64,000 nucleotides of DNA from positions 8,847,477-8,911,476 of the forward strand of contig CM019238.1 of NCBI GenBank assembly GCA_009741485.1. Reading direction: 5' to 3'. Made by a program: the position numbers and the translations under genes. The stretch comes from Malurus cyaneus samueli (taxonomy: Eukaryota > Chordata > Aves > Passeriformes > Maluridae). This document shows, piece after piece, positions 26,452 through 40,300 of this stretch. The notes under the pieces are model-generated. The model was not told where the DNA came from and made no database searches. It was given only the letters and a program-made list of their open reading frames with translations. Each line of letters opens with the position of its first letter. The first letter of the stretch is position 1.

Positions 26452-29400
26452 GTGGGAGCATCACTCACCTCTTTTAAGTCAAAAGACAAGTTCCTTAATC
26501 AGGGTCTTCTTAATCACTTCTTATTATTTTTCTCCTGTATCTGTGTGTTTTGGACTTAATTTCAGTCTAATTCATTAATAATTCAAAATGAATGTTCAGT
26601 AGCTTTGCACATGTTTAATTTTTGTGACTGAATTAGATTGCTTTCACATTTTCCTAATTATTGGTGCCTTACATTTGGCAAGCCTAACTTTGTAAGACTG
26701 TATTTTAATTCTTTGTCAATGAGGTGAGAGGAAAATATTGTTAGCCTCCTTCTAGCCAGCTGAGGCCAGGTGTTGTGCATTAATGTGTAAGTAGTGCAAT
26801 TAGGGCCGATTATGATTTAAAAAGAAACATTAAAATCTGCAGGAACACAGTTTATCACCATACTTTTGTGTGGTTTATTGCTTTTGCTTCATTTTTTAGG
26901 TGTCTGTTCTCACTTTCGGTCTTGACTACAGCAGGGCTTCAAGCTGACATTTGCATCGACAGTTTAGATGTGTGGAGAAGACTGGGTGATAATGCAGAAA
27001 GAGGAGCTTGGGTCACATTGCACTTAATCACTTAATGCTCTGTTTTATTGTACATCCAAAGGGCAGAAGGTCTGCTGCAAACTGCACAGATCCCAGGGAA
27101 GCTGGGCTGCTCTCAGCTGCTGTTGAATGTGTGAACAGAAATGCACCGGGCACTCGGTGATAGCTCTGGGGGTAGTTTTTAGAAAAATGGTAAATCTTCT
27201 GATCAGCCAGTGAGACTTTGAAACCAACTGTACTGGATTTGTTCAGTGATGACACAGTTCTTGCTGGGATGTCCTGTCAGTTTGCAATACCTGGTGCTTA
27301 CCCTCCTTTACCTTGTAATTCTCTTACTTAGCTTAGTTACATGTTTTCCTGTGGCACCTGACAGTCACAGTGTCTGTTTTTCTGGTTCTATTGCCCACAT
27401 GTGTTGATAAAGTGCTTATATTTGGTGTTGGTTACATGCTATTTGAGCATGCTTCCATTTGAGCTCAAGGCTAGCTAATATTAGTTATATCCTAATCAAT
27501 GGGCTTGAAATTTATGCTTGGGCTAATCTCCACAGAAGTCTGTGCTTTTGCAGTGCTCTTGGTGTCCATCAAAGGTCTGAGTTCTTTGATAACCCCCTTC
27601 CATTGCCATAGAGCTCTTCTAGCAATAGCTGGAACTGAGCATATCATGTCTCACTTTCCACTTGCAATTGAAAATTTTGCTATTTCTTCAAGTGTATGCT
27701 GTTGAGAACATATTAAGTATCTGGAAAAAAAGTTGTTCTTCATCATTCTCTGCCTATGAGACAAAAGATGGTGAATTCTAAATAAAACAGAATAAGGTAT
27801 TTCTGGAAGGATTTGCGTTTATACGTGTTTATGGCAGGAATGTAATGACAGGTAAGATGTGCGTCTTTTGTACTGTTTTCTCACTTGTTCAACGTACCTA
27901 GAAATTAAGATTTTTTTCTTCTGTGTTGTCGCATCTCTTAATAAACTAATGGGGAGACATTGTCTGGCTGCTTTCTTAGGTTCTTATGTTCTTAATGTAA
28001 TTCAGCCTCAGTGCATTTCTGACCAGTTCTTTCGTCTCATGGTGATTCTGAGATGCAGATGCTCAAGAAAATCCCAAGTGCTGGAAGATGAGTACCTTTC
28101 TGTTTGTGTAAATTGACACATTGACTTTAAAGAAAAGCTAAGTACATTTAATATTGACATCAGTCTTATAACTGCTGCATTGTATGATCCCTCACAGAAT
28201 AGTAATGCAAGAAACTAGTTGAACAGTACAGTTTGTTTTGTATTAATATTTAATCTGATACCAAAAGCACTTAGAGGAGCTGGGGATATGAGTCCTCTAT
28301 TAGAAATGGCTTCTTTGTTGCACTGAGCAGTTGCTACCCAAGTAAATGAAACCAAAAGTTTGTTCAAGTATCATTAAGTTCTAAAAATTGTTCTGCTGGG
28401 AAAGCTTTGTTTCAGTTTCTGTTTTTAAGGGCTGTTTCTTCAGAGTCAATCAAAAAGCAACTTCCTTGATGTTAAACACAAAGGTACAAATTAAGGCTAA
28501 TAAACCGGTATTGAATGAGTCAGAGAAATGCTGATAAATGTGAATGCCTCTGAGAGCATTCTGCAGCTCTGAGCTGTGGAGGAACTGGACAGCTTTCTAA
28601 AGAAAATAATCAAATCAATGAAACATCAATTATTAATGTTTTGTAATGCTGGAAAACTGCAAGAGGTGAAAGAAAATCAGTATGCTGCTCCAATCCCAGA
28701 GAATGATGAGCACACCCAAGGTTTTGCAAACAGAGCTTTCGCCTGGGAGTGTCTTGGGAGGCAGTGACAGGGTGATGTGAGATTTCAGCTTTTGTTTCAA
28801 GTGAAATCCTGTTCTTCAGTCGTGGGAAAACACAAAATATTGTGCCCAAAGGCTCTCACAGGGAAATGGATAAAAGAGCTTAAGAAAATCTCGTAATTTA
28901 GATCTCTACCTTGTTTTTTGGAGCTTTATTCATTATTTCTGAACAATTGAGTCATAAATACTTTTTGCATCCCTATATGGTGTTCAGTGCCTCATTGATT
29001 TGACCATGGTAATGTTTGGGTTTGGCAGCAGCTCAGGCCCATCCCTTAGTCCTTGGTACAGTAGTGGGCTGCCTGCTTTTGCCAGTTGCTATTGTTTGTG
29101 CACAAATCAGTTGCTCATTGATTAATGGACTTGGCAGAGGTAGGAAAAGTAATGCTTGAAACAATAATTTCAGTGCTGTCCTCCCATCCCAGATTATACC
29201 TGGGGCAAAGGGAACTGGAAAGTGTCCTGTGTATTGGAATAGGTGCTTCATTGCCCATTCTGGATTACTGCAAGTTGTGCATCATCTGAAGTGTCAGCAA
29301 AAGACGTTTTTCCCTCCCCCCTTCCCAACCACATCACCTTAAGAACTTGCAAATCTCTTTTCCTAAAGCTTAAAACTTGCTGGAATATTTTGAACTCCCA

Positions 29401-29999
29401 CTCTGAACTAGACCGTGTGCTTGTTCATGAGTGAGCTCCTCACAGCCTCTTTGGCATTCTGATCCCTGAATTTTTAGGTATTTTTGTTCATTCTATAGAG
29501 AGCAGTGCCTTGGCCATTAGCAGGTAAGTCAGGTCCTGATGCTGACTGCAGCCAGACAATTGGGATATGCTCTTCTAGAGCAGCAATATCGAAATCAATG
29601 AATCCTTTGGATTCCATCTGAGAATCTGTTTTTTCACTCCAGTTCTGACACAGACAGATGGTCTTTCGTACAGCTGGAGCAGTGTTTCATACTGCTGTGT
29701 TAGATGTCTTGAATTTTAAGGAGGTAGTTTTTATGTTTTCAATTGTCTTTTAATAAGTTTCATTGTGTTGCATGGCACAGCGAGTGGGATGATGATGTGG
29801 GTGCTTTGTATACTAATTTTGGCAGTAATACTTTGCAGCAGTGCTTTAAATGTCTAGGGATGTTATTGATTGGCATTCCATTAGTTTTAAATATTGATAA
29901 GAATTTGTTCATTTATTTAATGCATAATTTCTGTCACCCTGTTTTGGCTATGGAAAGAACCGATCTATTAACTTCAGCCTCAATATTTATGGATAAAAT

Positions 30000-30260
30000 C
30001 CTTAAGCTTTAAAATTATAAATAATTAGCTGTTGTCACAGCACTAATTATTGTACATACAGTGTCAGCAGGGCTATAATCTATCTGTCCAATATGTATTC
30101 TGCTCAAATTGCATTAATCATAACTTGCTTAAATGTTAGCAAATGACTCTGCAAAGTACTCGCAATAGCAATTCTTGCAGCCTAGAAATAATGAAGATGT
30201 AAATCACTTCTACGCATCATTGCCATAATATTCTTATGATAGCATATGAAACTGCTGCAT
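30000..30260. promoter_or_regulatory. Candidate conserved non-coding element
   Basis: This AT-rich stretch has homeodomain-type cores (AATTAGC, CTAATTATTG) and several isolated CpGs (ACTCGCAA, CTACGCAT, ATCCGCTT), which normally decay in bird introns. There is no coding frame. The call is inferred from texture only and needs alignment to other amniotes. Confidence 0.22.
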
Positions 30261-33200
30261 CCGCTTTTATACCAATATCTCTTTGTGATGGCAGCATGGT
30301 GTAGTCCCTCAGTTTATTTCCAACTGTGTAGGGCCATGTCATAATCAATTAAATTAGTGAATTTAGATTTATTTTTCAAACTAGTCATGAAAGTCAATAC
30401 TAGTCGAGTATTCTCTGAATTCAGAATAACATTGTAACTTTTTGAACATGACCCTTCATGATGGCATGCATGCTTAGAGTGGATTTTAACCTGTGAAATT
30501 CTACATGTCACATGTAATAGTATTCAGGTTTTTGTGTGAAGATTATCATCTCAGTGCAAATTGTCATGGTTTCCTCCCTTCAACAAGGATATGCAATTTT
30601 ATCTGACAGTGTATTGCTTCCTGACTTAATTTCACGTGCACTTGTTTATATTGTGCAATTTGCTTGATCCTTGTTTTGCTTTCTTTGTGTTGGAGTCTGT
30701 GGTCCTTTGTATATTGGCGATATACAGCCACAACATTTTGTGATCAAAAGTAAACACTCCCCAAGCTTGAATTTAAGCAGAGTTTATTGAAGAGACCACT
30801 GGCCAAAGCCTCTATCCTGATTTCTTCCTGTGGGAAAATGCTGTAGAACTATTTTCTTGTCATTCACGTTTCATTTCAGAAGGTTCTGACTATTGTTGAA
30901 ATGATAAACCTGAGCAGCCACACCAGGAGTTGAGTCATGGTACCCGTGGGGCTGAGGCAGGAAGGATGAAGCTGAGCTAGTTTGCTTAACTGCTGACTAT
31001 TTTTTTCTTTTTCCAGAGGCAATTTATATGTTAAATTGCCAATCTATGCTATAAATTCCCATCCAGAACTTAGTAAATATGCAGAAATTTTATACTCTTC
31101 CCTGATAAATTAAAACAGCAATATTTCTGTAACTTTTTCAAGCTTGTCTAACATGAGCTCAGTGGAATTGCAATTTTTGGAGGCTGTAAATTTCAGTCCT
31201 TTTTTGAAGAGTACTTGGAAGGCTTGAGACTTTGTCCCTGAATTTTGCTTATCACAAGGTTATCAGCCATTTGATGGCTATCATCATGCCTGAGAATCTC
31301 AGGAGAAGGGGATTTTAAAAGTGTTTTTATAAACAAAATGAATAAAAGTAAGACAGAGTAATAATGAGGAGCTGCATTTGTCAGCTGCTTTCTGAAGTGT
31401 GCCATACTTGTTGCTAGGATAATGGAGAAAATTAATACATCCTGTCAGGACCGCATGACAGGAACACTGAAAAGCTCTGAAGTGACTGTACACAGTGGAA
31501 TAAAGGAAATCCACTTTGATCTACCATTTTTGATGTTTTATAATTGCACTTATTATCAGGTCCTTTACTCTCTTCTTATTTGACACAAGATCCATTATCA
31601 GTGACAGCGTGAATGCGAACATGGGCTTGATTTGAAAAACTACTTGGGATGAGGTAATGGGGAAAAAAATGCCTTTTGTTCCTAACAGTTGAGAAAAGAA
31701 AAATGAAAAATTAAATCATTTATGTTCGTGCTATCAGCTAATATCTTCCGAGAAATGCTCCCCTTCCAGTATAATATTGTTTATCTGCTGTGTTTGAGTA
31801 GAGTTTGTTTAATTAGCTCCCTAATGAAATATTGTGTAACAAAATGGAAATTTATCATTTGCTTTTATGCCTTTGTTCAGTGACAAACTAGGGCAGGTCA
31901 CTGTGCCCAGCCTGGACTAGGCACTGTTTTCTTTGGTGCTTCATTTGAATAGAGTCCATTTAATTTTTTTGGGTTTTGTTTAAAAATGCTGTCTATTGAA
32001 GATTTTCAAACAAAAGGATGAAGTGCTGTCCTTTGAGCTTTCCATGCTGCCTCTTATCTGTCCTATGTGAGATGAGACGTACTGCTTCACAAAGAGGCCC
32101 GTACCAGGTATCTTGTCATTTATTGGGCTGTAGAGTTGAATCAGATTGTTTTTATAGCATTAGGGGTATGTGCATGAGTTCAGAATCCACACGGTCTTTC
32201 TCATGTAGATGAAAAAAGTAAAATGGTTATTCAAATGCATAACTTGAAGTTATGCACAGTTTTACTTAGTTTCTACTGCAATCAACAAGAAGCTCCTGTT
32301 GGATATATTTAGTCTAAATTTTGTTTACTTGGCTTGGTAGGTAAAGCAATAACTGACCAGAGTGCTGGTGACACATTGGTCAGGGCAGACGCGCTGCCCC
32401 AGGCGCCAACCCAGAGCGTGCAGGAGCCCCTATGCCTGGTCACAACAGCTCTCTGACTTCAGAGTGCAGTGCATGACAGAGAAATCTGCTTCCCTGCCTT
32501 CTGCCTGGCATCTAAGTGTTGCCTGTGTCTCTATGGTAAAGCTTTAAAATGTAAAATCCCATTTCTTTGAATGTGTGCTGAAACCCAAACATTGCAGGAA
32601 ATGTGTCAATGCCAGTGACATTTTCCCAAAGCAGAGATCTCTGTTTAGAGGTGAAGCTCCTCATCAGAGCAAGAGACTCACACAGGAAAGGCAGTTGTCA
32701 ATATACTCACCTGGAAAGTCAGATAATGGTGAAGAAGAAGGTTGCAAATGATACCCTCAAACCTGGTACACAGTTAGTCTCCTCCCTTCCTCACTCTTCT
32801 AATCTCTTGCAAGCTGCTTCACTGCATATAAATAATCAAAGCTGAGCCTCCCTTTCTCGGATGAAAGCTGTAAAGATTGGCTTTCTGGGTTTATGAGGAG
32901 TAGTGTTTCCTCTGTTTCCTACCCTTAAGTGTTCTCTGCACTGCCTGGTTATGCCTGTTTGCATTGGAGTCTGGTGAGCTGCACTGTCAAGTCTCAGGAA
33001 ACTTGTCACCCTACATTCGCTATTGCCAAGCTTAATAAGACTTAGCACTTCTATAGTGCATTTTTATGTTCAAAGTGTTATAGGAATATTAAATCAAATA
33101 CTGCTCTCAGCTGAACTGTATCGCCATTCATTGCTCAGTTTTGCTTGACAGTAAGAACTTGGGACAGAAAATAAAGGGCTTCACTGCACCAGTGGAAGCA

Positions 33201-36200
33201 TCAGCACAGGCTGTGAGAGAGAAGGAATGTGTTACTGTGCCCATCAAGAGAGTGCACTTGGCAGTTCCCTTGCATTCACCTGGCTTATGTGAAGGGAAAG
33301 TAAGACAGTGTCTCACTCCATCTGTCCTCTTGCCTTCCTGGAGCTTGCCACCTACTCTTGGTACACATACGGACTGCTTGTGCTTTTGTCCTCTGAGTAC
33401 TTCCAATAGTAACTTTCTGCTCTGGAATCTGCGGCATTCCAGGCCCAGAATTCGTTTATAACTCAAAAAATCTGGTCTGGAAATCTTCCATATGATTTTG
33501 CGTGTTCACTGATGATGCGGACAATATAATTTGCTTTAATAACAGCCATTCAATGATTCTCTGGTAATATAACCTAATAGAGCATCTTTCACTAATGCCT
33601 ATAGGGGGGCTTTTACTAGAAGACATCAAGTTTTTTGCTGTTGCTATGGGATTTGGAAGGGTTTTTCTTTATGGGAAACAGTAATTTTGAAAGCATGATG
33701 ACGTGTTTGGTTTTGTGTAGTTAAATCATGATAATTTTAGTGCTGCCTTTATACCGTGTGTAATGAAGCAAATGCTTCACAATGAAGATGAATACAAACA
33801 TACACAATGCTGTCATCCTCAGGGATCATCTGGAAGGGGATGAATCACTAATCAGTAGATGAATAAACTTCCCAAACCATTTTACTTGATATTAATGTTG
33901 GAGCCTGATCAATACCATAAATGTCAACTACAGTTTGCTCTCATATCATTTGCTCTCATGAAGTAAGTGTTGTTTTTTGCATTAGCTGTGCAGTCACATG
34001 TGTGCAGCAATATTTTCAATACACAGGATGTAGCAATATAATTATATTTTGCTATTGAATTGCAAAATATACTCACATGAGAGGAATTTTAGGTCGGCAG
34101 ATGTTCTTTCTGCTCGGGCTCTTTGGGACCGGTGCCGTTGCTTTGCAGCTCGCACAGCGAGTCTGGGTGCTGGCACGTGCACTGCAGAACTGAGCTGGTG
34201 ACAGATCCTTCCCTTCCCTCTTCTTTCCTGTCTAATCAACAGGACAGAATTAGAGCTTTCGAGATCACTGCAGGCTGTAAACTAGCCTGGAAGTGTCTCT
34301 GCAGCCATCTGATGTTCCCTCCTACATTAGGCAAAAATTTCATCTGAATTTGGACTGTGAACTATCATACAGCTGGTTTAGATTATGTCTTTATACTCAG
34401 TTCTTCTTTTTTCAGCTGGAACCAATTCATTGACATGTTTACTCAAACATTTTTCAGCCATGTATTTTCTTCTGCAGTAGGGTATGCTTCATTTTGATAG
34501 ATATGTGATGTGTTGCTTTTTCTTCAATATAAGATTGTAAAAGACAACAATGGAGGAGGAGGAAAGCTATGTCTGAGCAGCCCTGTCCTTTTTGATGTGT
34601 ATGATGCTTTTTTCTTTCTTAATTTCTACTTCATGTGAAATTCTGAAGAATTGGATTTCAGCTGAATGCTGAAACTCAACTCTAATAATTACAATTTTGA
34701 AATTGTATAAGCTGAAGCTGCCTACTGATCTTCATCCATCTTGTCCATCCTCTTTGGTAAAAGATATTGCACATATTATTGCCAGCTGCTTCTACCACTT
34801 CCCTGGTATGTTTGCTTTATTTGCATTCAGTCTGGGTATTCCATAATAAGGGAAGGCAGGTGGATAAAGCACAGTGCAATGAACAGAACTAGTTGCACTA
34901 TCCTAGTTTCCTTGGTTATTCTGTCACTCAGTGCTGTGAGATGACTTTGGCAGAGGGTGCTTTGTTACTCGGTTATTGCATCATTCAGATTGAAGAGCAG
35001 GAGTCCGTTTGTACTGCTCACAAAATCTGTATGAGGTTATTTTCCAATATTTTCTAAGAGTCACATATTTCAAAAGACTGCAAGTAGGCATCAAATTAGA
35101 ATTTAAACATCAGTATGAGGATCAGAAGGAGGCTATTGTGTTCTGGACAGTAAATCGTGTGTTGAGCTTCAAATTACTGTTCAAGTATCAATACCCAGCT
35201 CACTCCGAGATCTGCAAATGAACTATTTCTTCTTTAGCTTTTAACTTTTGCATTACTGGTGGTGCATAACTTCCAGGCAAATGCATTCATTTTGTTTCTG
35301 CCGTCAGAAGGGCTTGTCTTAAACTTGTTTCACCTGGCTGAGTAAATGACACATTCCTCTTATTTTCCCCAACTGTCTTCTGACTGAAGCAGCGGTGACC
35401 TGGTCACGTAGGAGGAAATTCACCAATGGCTGGAATTTGGTTGAGGTTCTCTGGCTGGAGCAGGAAGCAATCAGTGAGTGCAGTTTTGCTCCGTGCTGTC
35501 CTAATAATGTTCTGAAATTAAATCCTTCAAGGTTATGAAAAATTAGTTCAGTAAATAAATGGAGGAAATATTATCCCAACTTCTTTCCACTGGGTGGAAA
35601 TTGGGTGAAGACTTTTGTGTATGTGTAAAAGGTATTTTATATACCTATATGCATATACTTGTTTTTTATATGTAGGGTTTAAACTTAGATCCACTGAGAT
35701 TTGTGTGTATGCTGCCTTCTTACTCCGTGTGGATGAGTAATTATCTATATAAAATTCTACAGATAAAATATTTGCAACCTTCCCCTCTCAATGACAGTTT
35801 GTAGCAATAAGTTGCTAGATTAAATTCCTTCCTAAAAACAAACGGAACCCACTCCAGAGCATTCCTTTTCATCGGTTTTAAATTTCTCTCCCAACAGTTT
35901 CATTTAGTGATGCAATGTAATTTTATTGTGAGTATAAATGCAAACCTACTGAGTTCATGATGTTGTTTCTCTATCATTTACATCTTACTTCTTTTTAGAG
36001 GTGACATAATCTGTTTAGTGTAAGATCACTAATCTACTCATCTGTTTATAAAATCCCTTCTATTTTTGCCAATTTTTTTCTGAAAAGCAAGTGTCAAGAA
36101 TAGAGCAAAGTATTTTACAAGATGTGTATGTGAGGATTTAACACTATTTGCCTTTTTACTTTCTGTCCAGTTTGCTTTATTTCTCACACTGCTACATTCT

Positions 36201-37859
36201 TCTACTAAACCTGTACATAGAAAAGAAGTTTTCATTGAGCTGTTTGCAGACATACCCAGGGCCATTTTCTGAGGACCTGGAGTTAATTTAGTTCTCAGCA
36301 ATCAATTTGAGGTGCCTTGCCTTTGCCAGTGTGAATTTTCATCTGCTGATGTATGGTCTATTCACACACCTCTGCTGGACCTTCTTTTGTGAATCAAAGA
36401 AAGTTTGTGCCAGCCTGTATTTTACTGGTTCAGTGCTTCATTCCTTTCTAAATTACAAATACAATAACCCTGTTCCTGGAACAGAATCATGCAGCGTTCC
36501 ACAGCTGGTACTTTGAAGAGGCAAATTTTCTATTTCTCAATATATTAAAAATAGGTACTCCCTCTCAAAGTTGGGCTGTTTTCTTCTGTGGTTACATCAG
36601 CAAACCAAGGCATAATAATATAATTGAAATCGATGGAGTTAATCCCATATTGCGCTGTTGTAGCTGGAAGAAGAGATGGGCCCTAAATTTACCCCTAAAT
36701 CTTTCAAATAAAGCCATCTGCACAGAAGTTTGGTCACAACAGGTTTTAAGCCATCATCCTGGCAATAAAAGGAAAATTAATGATTCTGTGAGGCAGGCAT
36801 GCAGCTTTTTGTACATAAAAATGAAGCAACCTTAAAAACCTATTGACTTCCCAGTAGGTTAATATTTTCTAGCAGGTGACTGTAGTCTATAAAAGTCAAG
36901 CCTGAAAACAGATGAACGTAAGTTCTTTGAAGTTGCTATAAATTGCTGAAATTTGCCTGAATACTTAGTGTGTAACACAATACAATCTGATGTTTGTCCT
37001 TAGAGGTGTAAAATTAATGGGAATTCATAAATACACGGGGTCAGTTTACAGAGGCACCATATCCCAAATTTTCTAATGTAGGTTTGCACTGTTGTTACCA
37101 AGACAGTGAAAGCTCTTGGTCAGTAATTTTTTTCCCTTGAGTTCATAAGTATCAAAATGTGTGAAATACCAAGTTCTTTTCAAAATTCAAATGTTGAGTT
37201 GCCTGCAGAAAGTTTCCACCCATGTCAAGTGGCCAAAATCATGAGGTGTAAAATTCTCTAAGCAGTATGAGGAGGCGCTTGCTGCCTGTGCAGGGCTGGC
37301 CCTGCTCTGCGAGTCTTTGTTCTGGCTTTATTTTCATGGGTATTTCACACTTTCAAAGAGTTTTTTCTTCTAAAAGCCCTTTTTTCTCCGTTTGAAATTT
37401 TGGAATATGTAGGAGTTTGGCATAGGATTCAGAGCTGAACAAAGACTAATAATCTGTTTTCTTTTGAGAGCCTGAATTCCTGAGAAGTTAGTGGGCTTGT
37501 TTTTCATCGGTTGTAAGTACTGTAAGTTTCAGTTGAGGTATAATTATTTTTATATCTTATAATTATTATTATAAAAGCAGCTTCACCTAATCTGGAAAGT
37601 AAACAAAAATAGCTAGTATTGAGTTTGGAATAAATTCGAGTTTGGTTTCAGAAAGGTATGCAAGTACTCACTACCTCAAGCTCCCAGACTTTGAATCAGT
37701 TAAAGGGAGATTTCTTCTGTAGGAGAAGGTGAGAGAACTTTTTTCTTAACACCAACTCTAGCACTGTTTGACCTCAAATTATTAATTATTTTTTATTTTG
37801 AATGGATGCCTTGATAAATCTTGCTGTCTTTATTGAGGATGTCTTCCCGTTTGATGTTT
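30261..37859 (+). other. Upstream TENM1 intron, no gene seen
   Basis: Non-coding. It includes opposed open frames at 33128-33466 without domain resemblance, and slightly G+C-rich patches at 32.38-32.44 kb and 34.09-34.19 kb. No repeats of a family I recognise. Confidence 0.55.
34090..34185. other. Small CpG cluster in the intron
   Basis: About seven CpG dinucleotides fall within roughly 95 bases (GTCGGC, CTCGGG, ACCGGT, GCCGTT, CTCGCA, AGCGAG, GCACGTG), in an otherwise CpG-poor intron. It includes a short CTCGC-ACA-GCGAG hairpin and an E-box-like CACGTG. It is far too short for a classical CpG island. It could be a regulatory element or the remnant of a G+C-rich repeat. Confidence 0.3.
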
Positions 37860-38240
37860 TCTTTTGTTGAGGTTTCAATTATTTAATTACAGGTCTTGAT
37901 ATGAAACTAATCATGCATGCATCTGTATGAAGCTGGCATACTGAAAGCATAAAATCATTAAACAGTCATTACTATAAACTGACGTCGGCCTGTAATTTTT
38001 GCAGTTAACGGGGGAGTTGATGCTTGGTGAACAATCCAATTAAAACTGGCAACAAAAGACTTTAAATGTCAGCCAAATTGCTTTTTAATAGTCAACGCAG
38101 CCGTCACAAAACATAAACATTAAAGTCCCCATAGTAGCATAAAGCTTCATGGTGAAACAATTCTAGAAAATGAATAATAATTACAGTATCCTGAGAATTC
38201 TCTTAATAGATCTGCGCTCATTAAAATACTTTGTTGGGTA
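37860..38240. promoter_or_regulatory. Candidate conserved non-coding element
   Basis: A non-coding block with many homeodomain-like cores (TTAATTACAG, TCATTAAA, CCAATTAAAA), a CRE-like TGACGTCG at 37980-37987, and further retained CpGs (TTAACGGG, TCAACGCAGCCGTCAC, TCTGCGCTC). The density of preserved CpG in AT-rich sequence suggests constraint. This is inferred; no alignment was possible. Confidence 0.3.
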
Positions 38241-40079
38241 GATTCATATGAAAAAGTATTTTTCCCTTGATACTTCTTTATGCATTTGTTTTGAAGGTTT
38301 TATTCAGTGTTTTATAGACGTAATTTCTAGTAATATTCAAAAATGTGTGTCTTATTTACAATGAGTTTAAATAACTGTATATAGATAAGCTTTGAGTGAA
38401 ACACAAAGAAATGTGTTGTGAGGTGAACTGAGGATACGGTCACAAAGAACTTTTATAGCCTATTAATGCTGTAAAATAACATCGTCTTTGTTAATTTTGA
38501 ATTGCACTGGATTCCTTTTGCAAGTTGAGCCCGAGTAGCAGGAGAAGCTTGTTGAACCTTCCAGCTGAATCTGCTTCTGCAGCAGTGGCTCTGTTGGTGC
38601 TTGATGGATGCTCAGCTCAGAGCTGCAGAGATGGTTAAAAGAGTACAGGGCTCCTAACAATAGACACCAGAGTGGAGTTAAAATTGCTGAATAGTTCTGT
38701 GGAATCAGGGCATAACCCCCTGGTTTGTGCAGAGGTAGAAGCATCTTGGTATTTCAGAAAATGTGCATGCCTGCTTCCAAGAGCCTAAATATGCTTTAGA
38801 GAGACTGATTTGGAAGCTGTGGCCCTGTGTTATGTTCATTTTCAGGCATTACATTACCTTTTTCTGTGTTGTTATTTTGTCTTTCCCTACAGGAGTTTGG
38901 CTTTTCTTTGAAAAATAATCGATTTGCTGTTTACCATCAGTTACACGTGTTCCATTGTCTTCCCTCCCAAACAGCTCAGGACTATAGGAGAAGTGTCAAC
39001 ATTCCTAAAGAAAATGTTAGCAAACATCAATGCAGGGATAGATCTTTCTGTGGAAGTATTTGTTTTATTTGTGCATTAAGCTGAGAGGGACAAGAACTTG
39101 TAAACTGCCTCCAGGGATAAAAGGCAGGAGCAGTCAATCAGCTAATTCTACACAGAGGAATATCCTTTAACTAATATAGTGTAATTTAGATACCATGTAG
39201 AATCATTTGATGAGCCACAAATAGCCTTCTTTTATGCTACTTGACAATTACCTGCAGCATCCTTAAATGGTACCCTGTAATTTAAAGGATTATTGAGAAA
39301 AAAATTGATGCTAACTATCCTATTGCTAAGATTACCATTCCGCTTTCTTTTTAAAAAAAAATTGTTTCCCTTTTTTAAAACAATAATTCTGTTTAAATAG
39401 ATAATTAAAAGACATTTTGCAATTAATGTCTGTTTAAAAAGTTGTTTCTTTTCTAAAGCAAAACTTCAAGAGGCCAGTGTATGTTTTGAAACTGATTCCA
39501 ACAAAGCAATGGCTTTGTCTCACTCCAAGTGGCTACAAGGATCTTGACCACAGTAATTTCAGGGCCCATCAGGGTTGAAGTTTGGGTGCTGATGTAACTG
39601 GCAGGTTTAACCATGACTTAGGTCTTGTCTTATTATCATATTTCTGTAGAGCCACAGAATAGTTTCTGTTTGCAATAATGTGAGTCAGCAAACTGATGTC
39701 TCTCATGGCTGGGCCCTAAGTTGAAGAGGATTCTGTACCTTGGTGACCTGGTGGGACTTGTGTCACTGTCCCCATCCCAGAGGAGCAAGTGCTAAAAGGG
39801 AAGGGTCTTTACCTCAGCCCTCACATGGCAGCGAGCTCAAATGCTGCCGGGCTTTACATTATTTGGGCACGGCCTCAAGCAGTCTTTTTTTCCTAAAAAT
39901 GTTGCAAAATAACAGGAACACAGATGAAGCAGGTAAGAGGCAGTCAGGGTGATGACAAAGTGGTTTAATATGTCCATATTCATGATATTTCCACTGACCT
40001 ATTGGGCTGAATACACAGTGTATTTCAATATGATTTATAGTTGCTAATTCCATTACCCATAGATCCCTTTCAGGAAGCC

Positions 40080-40300
40080 CTCACAGCTAATGAATTTAAT
40101 AACACAAGGGCCAAAACTTGAATATTTATCACCACCGAAAACCATCAATAACTGCGGAAACATTAATTTTTACAGCCATGACTGCTTGCAACCTATTTTA
40201 CCAATCATAAACCGCTCTTTAATCAAAATCTGTTCACCTCTAAGGTCATCAAAATTTGCTGCCAGGCTACTTGTAAGTGCCTGGCTTTTGCAAACCTAGA
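40080..40300. promoter_or_regulatory. Candidate conserved non-coding element
   Basis: Non-coding stretch with TAATGAATTTAATAAC, a RUNX-like AAACCGC, and isolated CpGs at CACCGAAA and TGCGGAAAC. A 69-codon + frame crosses it but has no recognisable domain. The call is inferred from composition only. Confidence 0.22.

Larger units (their letters stand above)
16586..29999 (+). other. Upstream TENM1 intron, no gene seen
   Basis: A long non-coding stretch with homopolymer runs (A12 near 17.35 kb, T12 near 20.25 kb, T15 near 26.44 kb). Minus-strand frames around 19134-19713 and opposed frames at 22947-23279 have no recognisable domain. No RNA gene or further CR1 copy was identified by eye. Confidence 0.55.

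Noticed and set aside
33128..33466. Opposed 106- and 112-codon frames
   Set aside because: Mutual shadows in a stop-poor patch; neither peptide resembles a known protein.
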